47,774 bases of DNA from Planctomycetota bacterium. Lineage in GTDB: Bacteria > Planctomycetota > UBA1135 > GCA-002686595. Below the pieces are notes generated by a model. The model ran no database searches and was not told the DNA's origin. It saw only the letters and a list, made by a program, of their open reading frames with translations. This document shows positions 17,491 to 26,387 of this stretch, one piece after another (position 1 is the first letter of the stretch; every line of letters starts with the position of its first letter). The stretch is from NCBI GenBank assembly GCA_016795245.1, contig JAEUIA010000089.1:1-47774 (forward strand). The letters run 5' to 3'. Both the position numbers and the translations under genes were made by a program.

Positions 17491-19527
17491 TCAGCGCGCG
17501 ACGCCGCGCCACGCTTCGTTGCGGGCGTAGGCTGCGCGTCGAGCTTCGATGCGCTCGCGCATCGCTCCGGCATTCGCATCCAGCATGCTCAGCGCTTCGT
17601 CGCAGGTGGCGCGCGCCGCTTCGAATCGTCCGACGGCGGCTTGAGCGGCGGCGAGCGTGTCGAGGTTGCGGACGCTGCCCGCGCGCGAAGCCGCCACCGC
17701 GCGCTCGGCCAAGGCGAGCGCTTCGGCGCCGTTGCGCAGCGCATCGTCGTCGACCGTCGCGAGCAGCCACGCCAGGTCGAGTTCGGCCTCCGCCCACGCG
17801 GGCTTCTTTTGCAGGACCAGGCGCAGTTCGTCGATCGATTCGCGCACCGCCCCGGTCAACATCAAGGCCTGGGCCAGATTCTTGCGCGTCTCGGGACCGT
17901 CGCGCAATGCGAGTGCTGCACGCAGCACCTGGATCGACTCCAGGTCCTTGCCTTGCGCGAGGAGGGACGTGCCCAGACAGTCCTGCACGTCTGCGCGCCA
18001 GGGTGCGAGCTCGCGCGCGACGCGCAGGGGTTCTTCGGCCTCCGCGAACTTGCCGATCGAGAGGCGCACCGAGCCCAGCGCCGCTGCGACGTCGAGGTTC
18101 TCGCGCCGCAACGCGAAGGAGCGGGCCAGTTCGACCTCGCCCTCGACGAACTTCTGCTGCTGGCACAGGACGAGTCCCAGATTCTGGTGCACGATCCAGC
18201 GCGACGGTCCGACATCGAGCGCGCGTCGATACAAGGCCACCGCTTCGTCCAAGCGGCGCGCACGCGTGGCGAGCAGCGCCAGGTTGCTGTTGGCCTTCCA
18301 ACTGCGCGGGTTGACCTCCAACACACGCTGGAACAATGAATTGTTGTCGCGCCACGTGTCCGCCTGGCGCGTCGAGAGCGTCGCGAACAAGGCCACGATC
18401 AGGGCGGCGACAGTCCACTGAACTCCGTTCGCGGCACGCTCCAGCGCGAGTGCGACAGCCAGTGCCACCGCGAACAGAGCCGTGTACGCGTAGCGGTCGG
18501 CCACCGTGGAGATGTCCTGGTAGCCGAATGTGATCAACCCGAGCACCGGCGCGAGAAACACGGCGAACAGCGCGAGCATGACGCTCCACCTGCGCAGCGA
18601 GCGCCGGGTGTACAGGATCACGGCGCCGGCGACGACGATCAGCGCGGGCCAGGCGTGCGACACATTCGCGAGCAGCCACTCCGGCGTGCGGCCGTAGTCG
18701 GCGGCGAGGCCCAGCGGAACCAGTGTCTTCCAGACGTAGAATCCCAACGCATCGAGCGCGACGAGCGGGCGTGACCACAGCGGTGCGCTGAAGCGCAGCG
18801 TCTCGTCGCTCTGCAGCGCCTTGGTCAGCACGAAGACACCCAATGCCAAAACCGACCACACGAGCGGCAGCGGCAAGACGCGTTTCCAGCCGCGACCCAC
18901 CACGAAATGATCGACCAGCGCGAGCGCCGCGGGCAGCGCGGCGGCCTGGGGCTTGGCCAGCAGCGCCAGCGCGAACAACATCGTCGCGAGCACCGCACGC
19001 CAAGCGACGCGTACAGGCAGTCCGCGCGTTTCAGCCGTCGCGCGCGTGATCCACAGATCGAGCGCGGCGAACGCCAGCAAGGCGCTCGTCAATCCGCGCG
19101 CCTCGGTCACCCACGCGACGGACTCGACGACCAACGGGTGCAGTGCGAAAGCCAGTGCGCCGACGAAGGCCGCGCGCTCGGCCGCGACGATCCTCGCCAA
19201 GATGCGGAACACGAACCAGGCGCACAGGAAATGCAACGCTAGGTTCGCGCCGTGGAACAGGACGGCGCTGGGGCCGGCATTCCCCAGCCAGTTCTTCGAA
19301 ATCCACGCCAGCGTCCAGAACCACGTGTACGCGACCGGGACGTAGAGGTTGGCGTAGGGCTCGCGCCACACCTTGGCCAATCCATCGAACGACGCGCCGA
19401 CGACCGCGGCGTGATCGGTGACGTTGATGTTGTCGTCCCAGGTCAGGAACGCGAAGCCGCGCACCTGCTGGAAGGTGACGAGGATGGCCGCGGCGAGGAG
19501 CAGCGCGTAGACGAGGCGTTGCTTCAC
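17491..19527 (-). CDS. TMTC-like membrane glycosyltransferase with C-terminal TPR repeats
   Basis: This 678-residue protein has about eleven hydrophobic segments (residues 1-395) followed by TPR-type helical repeats (about 400-678). The GT-C signature acidic pair is D31-D32 in FLTWDDNINV, at the end of the first membrane segment. STVADRYAYTALF and the FYVWKTLVPLGLAADYG block match the TMTC/DUF1736 family, whose eukaryotic members O-mannosylate proteins. Transfer of mannose from a lipid-linked donor on the outer membrane face is therefore likely but unproven. The GTG at 19527 was chosen: GGAG lies 11 nt upstream and it begins 17 nt after the glycyl-tRNA synthetase stop. A GTG at 19578 would overlap that gene and has no ribosome site. 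Confidence 0.82.
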   Translation of the reverse strand: MKQRLVYALLLAAAILVTFQQVRGFAFLTWDDNINVTDHAAVVGASFDGLAKVWREPYANLYVPVAYTWFWTLAWISKNWLGNAGPSAVLFHGANLALHFLCAWFVFRILARIVAAERAAFVGALAFALHPLVVESVAWVTEARGLTSALLAFAALDLWITRATAETRGLPVRVAWRAVLATMLFALALLAKPQAAALPAALALVDHFVVGRGWKRVLPLPLVWSVLALGVFVLTKALQSDETLRFSAPLWSRPLVALDALGFYVWKTLVPLGLAADYGRTPEWLLANVSHAWPALIVVAGAVILYTRRSLRRWSVMLALFAVFLAPVLGLITFGYQDISTVADRYAYTALFAVALAVALALERAANGVQWTVAALIVALFATLSTRQADTWRDNNSLFQRVLEVNPRSWKANSNLALLATRARRLDEAVALYRRALDVGPSRWIVHQNLGLVLCQQQKFVEGEVELARSFALRRENLDVAAALGSVRLSIGKFAEAEEPLRVARELAPWRADVQDCLGTSLLAQGKDLESIQVLRAALALRDGPETRKNLAQALMLTGAVRESIDELRLVLQKKPAWAEAELDLAWLLATVDDDALRNGAEALALAERAVAASRAGSVRNLDTLAAAQAAVGRFEAARATCDEALSMLDANAGAMRERIEARRAAYARNEAWRGVAR

Positions 19528-19544
19528 GCGCGTTGCGACTCCGC

Positions 19545-20912
19545 TCAGGTCGCCGTCTGCCGCACCGGGCGCTTCCACGTGCGCATCGACTGTGCGAGGA
19601 ACGTGTTCAGCTCGGAGAGCTTGACCTTGTCCTGCAGCATCGTGTCACGGTGACGCACGGTCACGACGTCGCCGGCCATCGTGTCGCCGTCGATGGTCAC
19701 GCAAAACGGCGTGCCGACCTCGTCTAGGCGGCGATAGCGGCGACCGATCGCGGCGCTCTCGTCGTAGTAGGTCGTGAAGCGCGCGCGGCGCAATTCAGCC
19801 TCGATTTCGTGGGCCTTCTCGGGCATGCCTTCCTTTTTGACGAGCGGCAACACGCCGACCGTGATCGGCGCGATCTCGGGGTGGAAGTGCAAGACCACGC
19901 GCTTCTCGCCTTCGACTTCTTCTTCGTCGTAGGCATCGATCAGGAACGTGAGCGCGGTGCGGTCGACGCCGGCGGCGGGTTCGACGACCCACGGGAAGTA
20001 CTTCTCTTTCGTCTCGGGATCGAAGTAGCGCAGATCCTTGCCCGAAGCTTCGCTGTGGCGCTTGAGATCGAAGTCCGTGCGGCAGGCGATGCCCTCGAGT
20101 TCGCCCCACCCGAACGGGTACTCGTACTCGACGTCGGTGCAGCCGGTCGAATAGTGCGCCAGTTCGTCCTTGGCGTGCTCGCGCATCCGCAGTTTCGTCG
20201 GATCGATGCCGAAGTCCGCGTACCAGGAGCCGCGCTCCTTGCACCAGTACTGATACCAATGATCGTTCTGCGCGGGCGGGATGAAGAACTCCATCTCGGC
20301 CTGCTCGAACTCGCGCGTGCGGAACACGAAATTGCCGGGCGTGATCTCGTTGCGGAAGCTCTTGCCGATCTGCGCGATTCCGAACGGCGGTTTCTGACGC
20401 GAGCTCTCGAGCACGTTCTTGAAGTTCAAGAAGATCCCCTGCGCCGTCTCGGGCCGCAGGTAGGCGACCGAGCCGGCGCCTTCGAGCGCCCCGACGTTGG
20501 TCTTGAACATCAGATTGAACGCGCGCGCCTCCGTCAGTTCGCCGCCGCATTCGCCGGGGCGCTTGCTGGGACGCTCGAGGCACGCCGTGTCGGCCAGTTT
20601 GTCGGCGCGGAATCGGCCTTTGCACTTCTTGCAATCCACCATCGGGTCGGTGAAGCCCGCGACGTGACCGGACGTCTCCCACACCTTGGGGTTCTGAATG
20701 ATCGCCGAATCGAGTCCGACCATGTCGTCGCGCAGTGTCACCATGCGCGTCCACCACGCTTCCTTGACTCGGCGCTTCAACTCGACTCCGAGCGGACCGT
20801 AGTCGTAGGTATTGCCGATGCCGCCGTAGATTTCGGAGGCCTGAAAGACGAATCCGCGTCGCTTGCAGAGCGAGACGATCGTGTCCATGAATTGCGTTGC
20901 TTGGGGGGGCAT
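19545..20912 (-). CDS. glyQS: Glycyl-tRNA synthetase, alpha2 (homodimeric) type
   Basis: This 455-residue class II synthetase charges tRNA-Gly. YGGIGNTYDYGPLG, the motif 2 region RPETAQGIFLNF with GKSFRNE, and the motif 3 region GVDRTALTF are all clear. A cysteine-rich insertion (residues about 92-125, CKKC...C...C) is typical of the archaeal/eukaryotic-like alpha2 enzyme. This is distinct from the alpha2beta2 GlyQ+GlyS enzyme of most proteobacteria. The C-terminal anticodon-binding domain (PITVGVLPLV onward) is complete. The ATG at 20912 is followed by a second in-frame ATG at 20888. It sits between a thioredoxin-fold gene (69 nt upstream) and the TMTC-like gene on the same strand, possibly one transcript. 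Confidence 0.95.
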   Translation of the reverse strand: MPPQATQFMDTIVSLCKRRGFVFQASEIYGGIGNTYDYGPLGVELKRRVKEAWWTRMVTLRDDMVGLDSAIIQNPKVWETSGHVAGFTDPMVDCKKCKGRFRADKLADTACLERPSKRPGECGGELTEARAFNLMFKTNVGALEGAGSVAYLRPETAQGIFLNFKNVLESSRQKPPFGIAQIGKSFRNEITPGNFVFRTREFEQAEMEFFIPPAQNDHWYQYWCKERGSWYADFGIDPTKLRMREHAKDELAHYSTGCTDVEYEYPFGWGELEGIACRTDFDLKRHSEASGKDLRYFDPETKEKYFPWVVEPAAGVDRTALTFLIDAYDEEEVEGEKRVVLHFHPEIAPITVGVLPLVKKEGMPEKAHEIEAELRRARFTTYYDESAAIGRRYRRLDEVGTPFCVTIDGDTMAGDVVTVRHRDTMLQDKVKLSELNTFLAQSMRTWKRPVRQTAT

Positions 20913-20981
20913 GGCTCTGGATTCCGGCGGATCAGGGGTGGCACGCGCAGCATTCGCGCGCGTTGAATTCGTCGACGCAGC

Positions 20982-22139
20982 TCACTTGGCAGCGTTCTTT
21001 TTCGCCTCGTTGTCGGCGAACAGCTGCTCGACTCCCGCCTTGATCGCCGGCGGCTCGACGTTCACGAGGCGGATGACACCGCGCTCGTCGAGCACGAACA
21101 CGGTCGGCCAGCGCGCGATGCCCCACTGTTCGATCCAAGGTCCTTGAGGGCCGCCTTGCCAGGAGATCTTCCAGTCGATGCCGGCGTCGGCCATGAATTT
21201 CTTGAAGGCGTCCTTGTCGGTGTCGTTGGTGACACCCACGATCGTGAACGGCTTGTCCTTGAACGTGGTCTGAAGTTCCTTGAACTGCGGCAGCAGAAAC
21301 TGAGTCGCCCGATGACCGCTGCCGAAGAACAAGACCAGAGTCACCTGGCCGCGCGTGTCGGACAACTTGAAGTTCTTGCCGTCCAGATCGACAGTCGCGA
21401 CATCGGGCGCGGTCATGCCGACTTGCAGGCGTTCGAGCTGAAACACGAGGCCCTTGGCGCGAGCGGCCTCCGCGCTCTTCGGGTACACCGTCATGAGCGC
21501 CTTGTAGCTGGCGATCGCGAGCGCGGAGTGGGCAGGTTTGTCGCTGTGCCTGTAGAGATCGGCCTTCGTCCACATGGCCTGGACGCGCACGTCTTCCTTC
21601 TTAGCGCTCTTCGCGATCTGATCGAGGAACGGAACGACGCGATCCACGCCGAGTCCGACGGGGCTGCCCTCCGTCGCGATGAAGCCGATGATGTCAGGGG
21701 TGAACGTGGAGTCGACGCACTGCGCGACGTAGCACTTGTACAGCGCGTCGCGCTTCGAATTGCGCTCGTCGATCGGCAACTCGATCGAAGGCATGATGCC
21801 GATGCACCAGCGCAAGGAATCCGGTTGCCCGCGCAACGCGAGGCTCTCGAAGCGCGGGTAGAACGAGCCCGCCGGGGACTTCGGCCATTCCTCGCGCGGA
21901 ATCTTGTTGGCGTTCGCCGCCTGGATCTCCCTGGAGAACTCTTCCAGCATCGCCTTGAGTTCTTCCTCGAGCGACTTGAAGGACTGGTCGAGCAACTCGC
22001 GTTCGCGAGCCTTGTCGGCCTCGGACACCTCCGGCTTGGGCGGGTCTTCGGCGCGCGCGAGGGTGTAGGGGGCGAGGAGAGCGGCGCATACGGCGAGCGC
22101 CGGGATCAGCCGAATTCCGGGGGTGAGGGTCAGCTTCAT
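20982..22139 (-). CDS. Exported thioredoxin-fold (TlpA/AhpC-like) protein lacking the CxxC motif
   Basis: This 385-residue protein has a signal peptide (to about residue 30, LARA-ED). A helical region of about 200 residues is rich in Lys and Glu, and a C-terminal TlpA/AhpC-TSA domain begins at VGMTAPDVATVDLDGKNF. The position of the redox CxxC is filled by GSGHRAT (residues 273-279, after LVLFF), so there are no active-site cysteines. The cis-Pro loop WPTVFVLDE is kept. Thiol-disulfide exchange is therefore unlikely; a binding or scaffold role in the periplasm is more plausible. The start ATG at 22139 gives an ideal signal peptide. It is divergent from mqnC, with 100 nt between the two starts. 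Confidence 0.82.
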   Translation of the reverse strand: MKLTLTPGIRLIPALAVCAALLAPYTLARAEDPPKPEVSEADKARERELLDQSFKSLEEELKAMLEEFSREIQAANANKIPREEWPKSPAGSFYPRFESLALRGQPDSLRWCIGIMPSIELPIDERNSKRDALYKCYVAQCVDSTFTPDIIGFIATEGSPVGLGVDRVVPFLDQIAKSAKKEDVRVQAMWTKADLYRHSDKPAHSALAIASYKALMTVYPKSAEAARAKGLVFQLERLQVGMTAPDVATVDLDGKNFKLSDTRGQVTLVLFFGSGHRATQFLLPQFKELQTTFKDKPFTIVGVTNDTDKDAFKKFMADAGIDWKISWQGGPQGPWIEQWGIARWPTVFVLDERGVIRLVNVEPPAIKAGVEQLFADNEAKKNAAK

Positions 22140-22225
22140 GATGTGCTCGAATGCGCGCGATTCCTGCTCGCCCGCTGAATCGGGCAGGATATCGCGTGAG
22201 TCTCGTTCTACCTACTCCTGTGATC

Positions 22226-22231
22226 TATACT
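22226..22231 (+). promoter_or_regulatory. Candidate -10 box (TATACT) for mqnC
   Basis: TATACT is followed by CCCGCGCC and then the ATG at 22240. The near-consensus hexamer placed 8 nt before the start suggests a leaderless mqnCE transcript. No good -35 is seen. Confidence 0.5.
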
Positions 22232-22239
22232 CCCGCGCC

Positions 22240-23496
22240 ATGATTTCAGAGCCCAGCTCCGGCGCGTCCGCGGCGTCCAAGGCTACGCACTCAGCCGGTG
22301 ATCGTTGGCAAGCTCCGCTCGCCGGAGGGGCCGCGCGCGGCCCGCAGGCCGCCGGCATCGAGCAGATCGCGGGACGGGTCGAGGACGGTGCCCGGATCAG
22401 CCCCGCCGAAGCGCTCCTCCTGCACGATCACGCCGACATGCTGACGCTGGGTCGCCTGGCCGACCTCGTCCGCCGGCGCAAGCATCCACGCAATGTGGTC
22501 ACGTACATCGTCGACCGCAACGTGAACCCGACGAACGTGTGCATCACGGATTGCGGGTTCTGCGCGTTCTACCGGCGTCCGAAGCACGGCGAGTCGTACG
22601 TCTTGTCGCGCGAGGAAATCCACAGCAAGTTCGACGAATTGGCGGCGCTCGACGGGCGTCAGGCATTGATGCAAGGCGGGCACCATCCCTACCTGAAGAC
22701 GGATTGGTGGTGCGAGCTCCTCACCGACCTTGCCGCGCGCTATCCCGCGATCAACCTGCACGCGCTGTCCGCGCCCGAACTCGATCACCTGGCGAAACTC
22801 GACAAGCGCCCGGTCGAGCACGTCATCCGCGATTTGAAGGCAGCCGGCCTCGGCAGCGTGCCCGGCGCGGGCGCCGAGATACTGGTCGAACGCGTGCGCA
22901 AGATCATCGCGCCCAAGAAGACGTCCACCGACCGTTGGTTGGAAGTGCACCGGCGCGTGCACGAAGCCGGCTTGCGCAGTTCGGCCACGATGATGTTCGC
23001 GCACGTCGAGACGCCGGCCGAACGCATCGAGCACTTGGAGCGCGTGCGCGCCTTGCAAGACGAGACCGGCGGTTTCACGGCCTTCGCGTGCTGGACGATG
23101 CAGCCCGACGGCGTCCCTGAGCAAGAGCTCTACCCGGCGAAGGCGACGCCCGGCGTGTACTTGCGCGTACAGGCCTTGTCGCGCATCTACCTCGACAACA
23201 TCGAGAACATCCAGACGAGCTACGTTACGCAGGGCCTGAAGATGGCGCAGATCACGCTGCGCTACGGCTGCAACGATTTCGGCGGGACGATGATGGAGGA
23301 GAACGTCGTTTCGGCCGCGGGCTGCATGAACCTCTCCCCCATCGAACAGATCGAACGCCAGATCACGCGCGCCGGATTCACGCCGCTGCGCCGCAATTCG
23401 TGGTACGGGATCGTGGACGAGCGCTACGACGGATCGCGCGCGCCGCGCAACCGTGAGGAAGCGGCGACGCACGCCGCCGCCGGGAGCGTCGCATGA
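22240..23496 (+). CDS. mqnC: Cyclic dehypoxanthinyl futalosine synthase
   Basis: This 418-residue radical SAM enzyme of the futalosine menaquinone pathway cyclises dehypoxanthine futalosine. The [4Fe-4S] cysteines are C101, C105 and C108 in CITDCGFCAFYR. MQGGHHPYLKTDWW, GLGSVPGAGAEIL and LRYGCNDFGGTMMEENV are family signatures. The ATG at 22240 leaves about 40 low-complexity residues before the conserved region; upstream in-frame codons to 22123 would cross the candidate promoter. Its stop overlaps the mqnE start (ATGA), so two consecutive-type radical SAM steps of one pathway are translationally linked. mqnA is elsewhere in the window (37691). Confidence 0.95.
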   Translation: MISEPSSGASAASKATHSAGDRWQAPLAGGAARGPQAAGIEQIAGRVEDGARISPAEALLLHDHADMLTLGRLADLVRRRKHPRNVVTYIVDRNVNPTNVCITDCGFCAFYRRPKHGESYVLSREEIHSKFDELAALDGRQALMQGGHHPYLKTDWWCELLTDLAARYPAINLHALSAPELDHLAKLDKRPVEHVIRDLKAAGLGSVPGAGAEILVERVRKIIAPKKTSTDRWLEVHRRVHEAGLRSSATMMFAHVETPAERIEHLERVRALQDETGGFTAFACWTMQPDGVPEQELYPAKATPGVYLRVQALSRIYLDNIENIQTSYVTQGLKMAQITLRYGCNDFGGTMMEENVVSAAGCMNLSPIEQIERQITRAGFTPLRRNSWYGIVDERYDGSRAPRNREEAATHAAAGSVA

Positions 23497-24647
23497 GCGC
23501 GCCCGACCGCCTGCTGCAACGTTCGGCCGCGGCCGGGATCGGCGACATCGCCGAGAAAGTCGTGAACGGAAAGCGTCTGGATCGCGCCGAGGGCTTGCGC
23601 TTGTACGGCGCCGATCTGCACGCCGTCGGTGCCTTGGCGAACCACGTGCGCGAGCGCATGCACGGCGATCTAGCGTACTTCAACGTCAACCAGCACGTCA
23701 ACTACACGAACATCTGCAACAAGCTGTGCCGCTTCTGTGCGTTCCAACGCTTGCCCAATCAAGCGGGCGCGTACTGGATGACGCCGGATGAAGTCGCGGC
23801 CAAGATCACCGCGCAACTGGGCGAGGGCGTGACCGAAGTGCACATGGTCGCGGGTATCCACCCCAAGCTCGAGTACAGCTACTACCTCGACATCTTGCGC
23901 GCCGCCAAGCGCGCGCGGCCGGCGATCCACATCAAGGCCTTTACGATGGTCGAGCTCGACCAGATCGCGAAGAAGGCCAGGAAACCGCTCGCCGAAGTGC
24001 TGCCGGAGTTGATCGCGGCCGGACTGGGTTCCGTGCCCGGCGGCGGCGCCGAGGTGTTCTCCGAGCGCGTGCGCCAGGCGACGTATCACTTGAAGATCAG
24101 CGGCGATCAGTGGCTCGAAACTGCACGCACGGTGCACGCCGCCGGGTTGAAGAGCAACTGCACGATGCTGCACGGCCACATCGAGACGCCGGAGGAACGC
24201 ATCGATCACCTCGATCGCTTGCGCCTCTTGCAGGACGAGACGCACGGTTTCCAGACCTACATCCCGCTCTCCTTCCATCCCGACCACAGCGAGATGGCCG
24301 ACGTCCCCGGCCCGACCGCCCTCGACGAACTGCGTGAGCTCGCCGTCGGACGGTTGATGCTCGACAACATTCCGCACATCAAGGCCTACTGGATCTTGAT
24401 GGACGTGCCGGTCGCGCAGCTCGCGCTCAGCTACGGCGCGGACGACGTCGACGGCACAGTCGTCGAAGAGAAGATCTACCACGAGGCCGGCGCCACGACG
24501 CCGCAACACGTGCAACGCGCCGACCTGGTGCAGTGGATCCGCGACTCCGGCCGCATCCCGGTCGAACGCGACACTCTCTACAACGTGGTGTGGAGCGGCG
24601 ACGAGTCCGTCGCGAAGCGCGGCGAGCGGGCGCCGGTCGCGGTCTAG
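23493..24647 (+). CDS. mqnE: Aminodeoxyfutalosine synthase
   Basis: This 384-residue radical SAM enzyme joins the enolpyruvyl benzoate made by MqnA to SAM-derived adenosine, giving aminofutalosine. The cluster cysteines are C75, C79 and C82 in CNKLCRFCAFQR. VAGIHPKLEYSYY, GLGSVPGGGAEVFSERVR and the C-terminal YGADDVDGTVVEEKIYHEAGA are diagnostic. It overlaps mqnC by 4 nt. The gene ends 10 nt before a dispersed repeat that fills the space to the convergent phosphoesterase gene. Confidence 0.95.
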   Translation: MSAPDRLLQRSAAAGIGDIAEKVVNGKRLDRAEGLRLYGADLHAVGALANHVRERMHGDLAYFNVNQHVNYTNICNKLCRFCAFQRLPNQAGAYWMTPDEVAAKITAQLGEGVTEVHMVAGIHPKLEYSYYLDILRAAKRARPAIHIKAFTMVELDQIAKKARKPLAEVLPELIAAGLGSVPGGGAEVFSERVRQATYHLKISGDQWLETARTVHAAGLKSNCTMLHGHIETPEERIDHLDRLRLLQDETHGFQTYIPLSFHPDHSEMADVPGPTALDELRELAVGRLMLDNIPHIKAYWILMDVPVAQLALSYGADDVDGTVVEEKIYHEAGATTPQHVQRADLVQWIRDSGRIPVERDTLYNVVWSGDESVAKRGERAPVAV

Positions 24648-24656
24648 TCGCTTAGT

Positions 24657-24672
24657 CGAGTTTGACCGTACC
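24657..24672 (+). repeat. Flank motif CGAGTTTGACCGTACC, copy 1
   Basis: These 16 bases recur exactly at 47707-47722, and about two thirds of the next 31 bases also match, including a TGCA block and GCCGG. It immediately precedes the inverted repeat at 24701-24814 and belongs to the same element by position. Confidence 0.65.
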
Positions 24673-24700
24673 TGGCCCGACTCATGTAGTGCAAACCCGC

Positions 24701-24814
24701 CGGATACGGTACACGGCCATTTTTTCCCCGATTCGCCGGCGACGAACCGCCCGCCGGCGCACGGTTCGACGTCGGCGAATCGGGGAGAAACAAAATAGCC
24801 GTGTACCGCGTCCG
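24701..24814. repeat. Inverted-repeat element between convergent genes
   Basis: Arms 24701-24749 and 24762-24814 pair with about five mismatches and one 4-nt length difference, around a 12-nt GC loop. The inner core TTCCCCGATTCGCCG / CGGCGAATCGGGGA matches the inner part of the palindrome at 34 kb. The element fills the gap between mqnE and the convergent phosphoesterase and ends exactly at the latter's stop codon, so it would act as a bidirectional terminator-like hairpin in either transcript. Confidence 0.75.
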
Positions 24815-25543
24815 CTAGCCGCGACTCCACTTGCGCACGACGCCGCTCTCCAGGTCTTCGTGTGTGCACTCCCACGCACCGCGCTCGTCGCGGCGCACGA
24901 AGCCGACTTGCGCGCGACCGAACGGCGCGCCCAGACCGCCGACGTTGAGACACAGACAGCGCTCGATCTGTTCGGCACCGGCGGCTTCGTGGATGTGACC
25001 GCACACGAGCACGCCGTCGTGGCGTGCGGCGATCGCGCGGATCGATTCGCTGCCGACGTGGCGCGTCTTGTCGTGCAAGAGGTCCAGCGTCGTGCGCGCG
25101 GGCGGCGTGTGCGAGAGGATCAGATCGCACGCGGGATTCGCACGCGCGGCGATCTGTTCCTCGTCCCATTCGTACGCGAATCCGAACCGACCGGGCCCGG
25201 CGCCGCCGATCCCGTGCACCGCGAGGCCGGCGACGACTTCGACGCGACCGTCGACGTTGCCTTCGAAGGCGAGGTCGGGCAGATCGTGATTGCCGGGCAC
25301 GTACAAGACCGGTGCCCCCAGGGAGCGCACGCGGCGCAGCACTTCCTCGACCGACGCGAGGTAGCGCGCGTCGCGCTCCGGCGTCCGGCGCCACGCGTGC
25401 GCCAGGTCGTGACTGCCGATGTCGCCCACGAGGAGCACCAGATCGACCGGCGTCGTCGCGATACGCGTCAACACGAAGTCGAGCTTCTTCCAGTGCGCAT
25501 GCACATCGCCGATCACGGCCAGCGTCGTCGTCCGCGGTTCCAT
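24815..25543 (-). CDS. Calcineurin-like metallophosphoesterase
   Basis: This 242-residue cytoplasmic protein carries the full set of dinuclear-metal motifs of the family: GDVHAH near the N-terminus, VGDIGSHD, the GNHD box in YVPGNHDLPD, LSHTPP and CGHIHEAAG. The substrate is not identifiable; relatives act on phosphodiesters or nucleotides, and some are of unknown function. The ATG at 25543 is preceded directly by an in-frame GTG (25546). TAAGGT lies 6 nt before that GTG, which resembles the leaderless promoter pattern. The gene is convergent with mqnE across the inverted-repeat element and divergent from the Spy-like gene. Confidence 0.87.
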   Translation of the reverse strand: MEPRTTTLAVIGDVHAHWKKLDFVLTRIATTPVDLVLLVGDIGSHDLAHAWRRTPERDARYLASVEEVLRRVRSLGAPVLYVPGNHDLPDLAFEGNVDGRVEVVAGLAVHGIGGAGPGRFGFAYEWDEEQIAARANPACDLILSHTPPARTTLDLLHDKTRHVGSESIRAIAARHDGVLVCGHIHEAAGAEQIERCLCLNVGGLGAPFGRAQVGFVRRDERGAWECTHEDLESGVVRKWSRG

Positions 25544-25677
25544 CACGCCGGAACCTTAGCAAGCGCGGAATCCTGCAGCGCAGAGCTCGCAGGGCGAATT
25601 CTTCGCGGAACCCATACCCCAACACCCGGTTTGAAGCGGGCGTACACGAGTTCGCCTACCGACCTGGAGCAAGCACG

Positions 25678-26304
25678 ATGATCAGCCTGAAATGGACCCT
25701 GTGCGGCCTCGCCGCCATCACCCTTTTCGCCACGGCCGCAACCGCCCAGGGGGCGCGTGAAGGCCACGGCAAGAATTTCTGGCGCGAAGGCGCCCGGTCT
25801 GAGCGCATGGGCGCACGCGCAGAGTTCGCCGCGCGCATGGGCGCGCGCGCAGACTTCACGGGAATGCGCGGCGAGCGCGCGGACCGCAGGGAGCGGCGCG
25901 GGGAGATCCGCAAGTTCGTGCGCACGCTGGAGATCACCGAGTTCCAACGCGCACAGGCGCTGGCCGCCGCGAAGAGCATCGCCCCGATCGCCGCCGCCGC
26001 CCGGGCCGAAGCACGCACCCTCATCGAGAACGCGCGCAAGTCCAACACGACCGGTGATCGCGAGGCCGTCCGCGCCGCCGTGCGTGAACAGCTGAAGGCC
26101 TTGCGCGAGCGCACGCGCGACCAGATCCTCCCCTACGGCCAGGGCGTCTTCAATCTGCTCACGGTCGAGCAAAAGGCCAAACTCGCCGCCGCCGCCGAGA
26201 AACGCGGCCGCACCTTCGACGCCGACAAGGCCGTGCGCCGCATGACGTGGGCGCTGGCTCGCCCGCGTGCGGTCGAATTCCTCGAAGCGCGCACGCAACG
26301 CTGA
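25678..26304 (+). CDS. Exported Spy/CpxP-like helical protein
   Basis: This 208-residue protein has a signal peptide (MISLKWTLCGLAAITLFATAATA-QG). A basic, Arg/Ala-rich segment with repeated MGARAxF units (residues about 42-62) is followed by a long helical region ending in LLTVEQKAKLAAA, which resembles the LTxxQ motif of Spy/CpxP periplasmic chaperones. A role in envelope protein folding or metal stress is a family-level guess. GGAG lies 8 nt before the ATG. A clear intrinsic terminator follows 30 nt after the stop, so it is probably a single-gene transcript. Confidence 0.72.
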   Translation: MISLKWTLCGLAAITLFATAATAQGAREGHGKNFWREGARSERMGARAEFAARMGARADFTGMRGERADRRERRGEIRKFVRTLEITEFQRAQALAAAKSIAPIAAAARAEARTLIENARKSNTTGDREAVRAAVREQLKALRERTRDQILPYGQGVFNLLTVEQKAKLAAAAEKRGRTFDADKAVRRMTWALARPRAVEFLEARTQR

Positions 26305-26333
26305 GCCGCGCGCCGAATCTGGGCTAAGATCCG

Positions 26334-26376
26334 CGCCTCGTCTTCCATTCCGGAAGCCGAGGCGTTTTCGTTTCGA
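26334..26376 (+). terminator. Intrinsic terminator after the Spy-like gene
   Basis: The stem has CGCCTCG/CGAGGCG outside and CTTCC/GGAAG inside, with one mismatch between them and a five-base loop. It is followed by GTTTTCGTTTCG, the only hairpin in the window with a real T-rich tail. Confidence 0.75.
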
Positions 26377-26387
26377 TTCCCCTCCGC

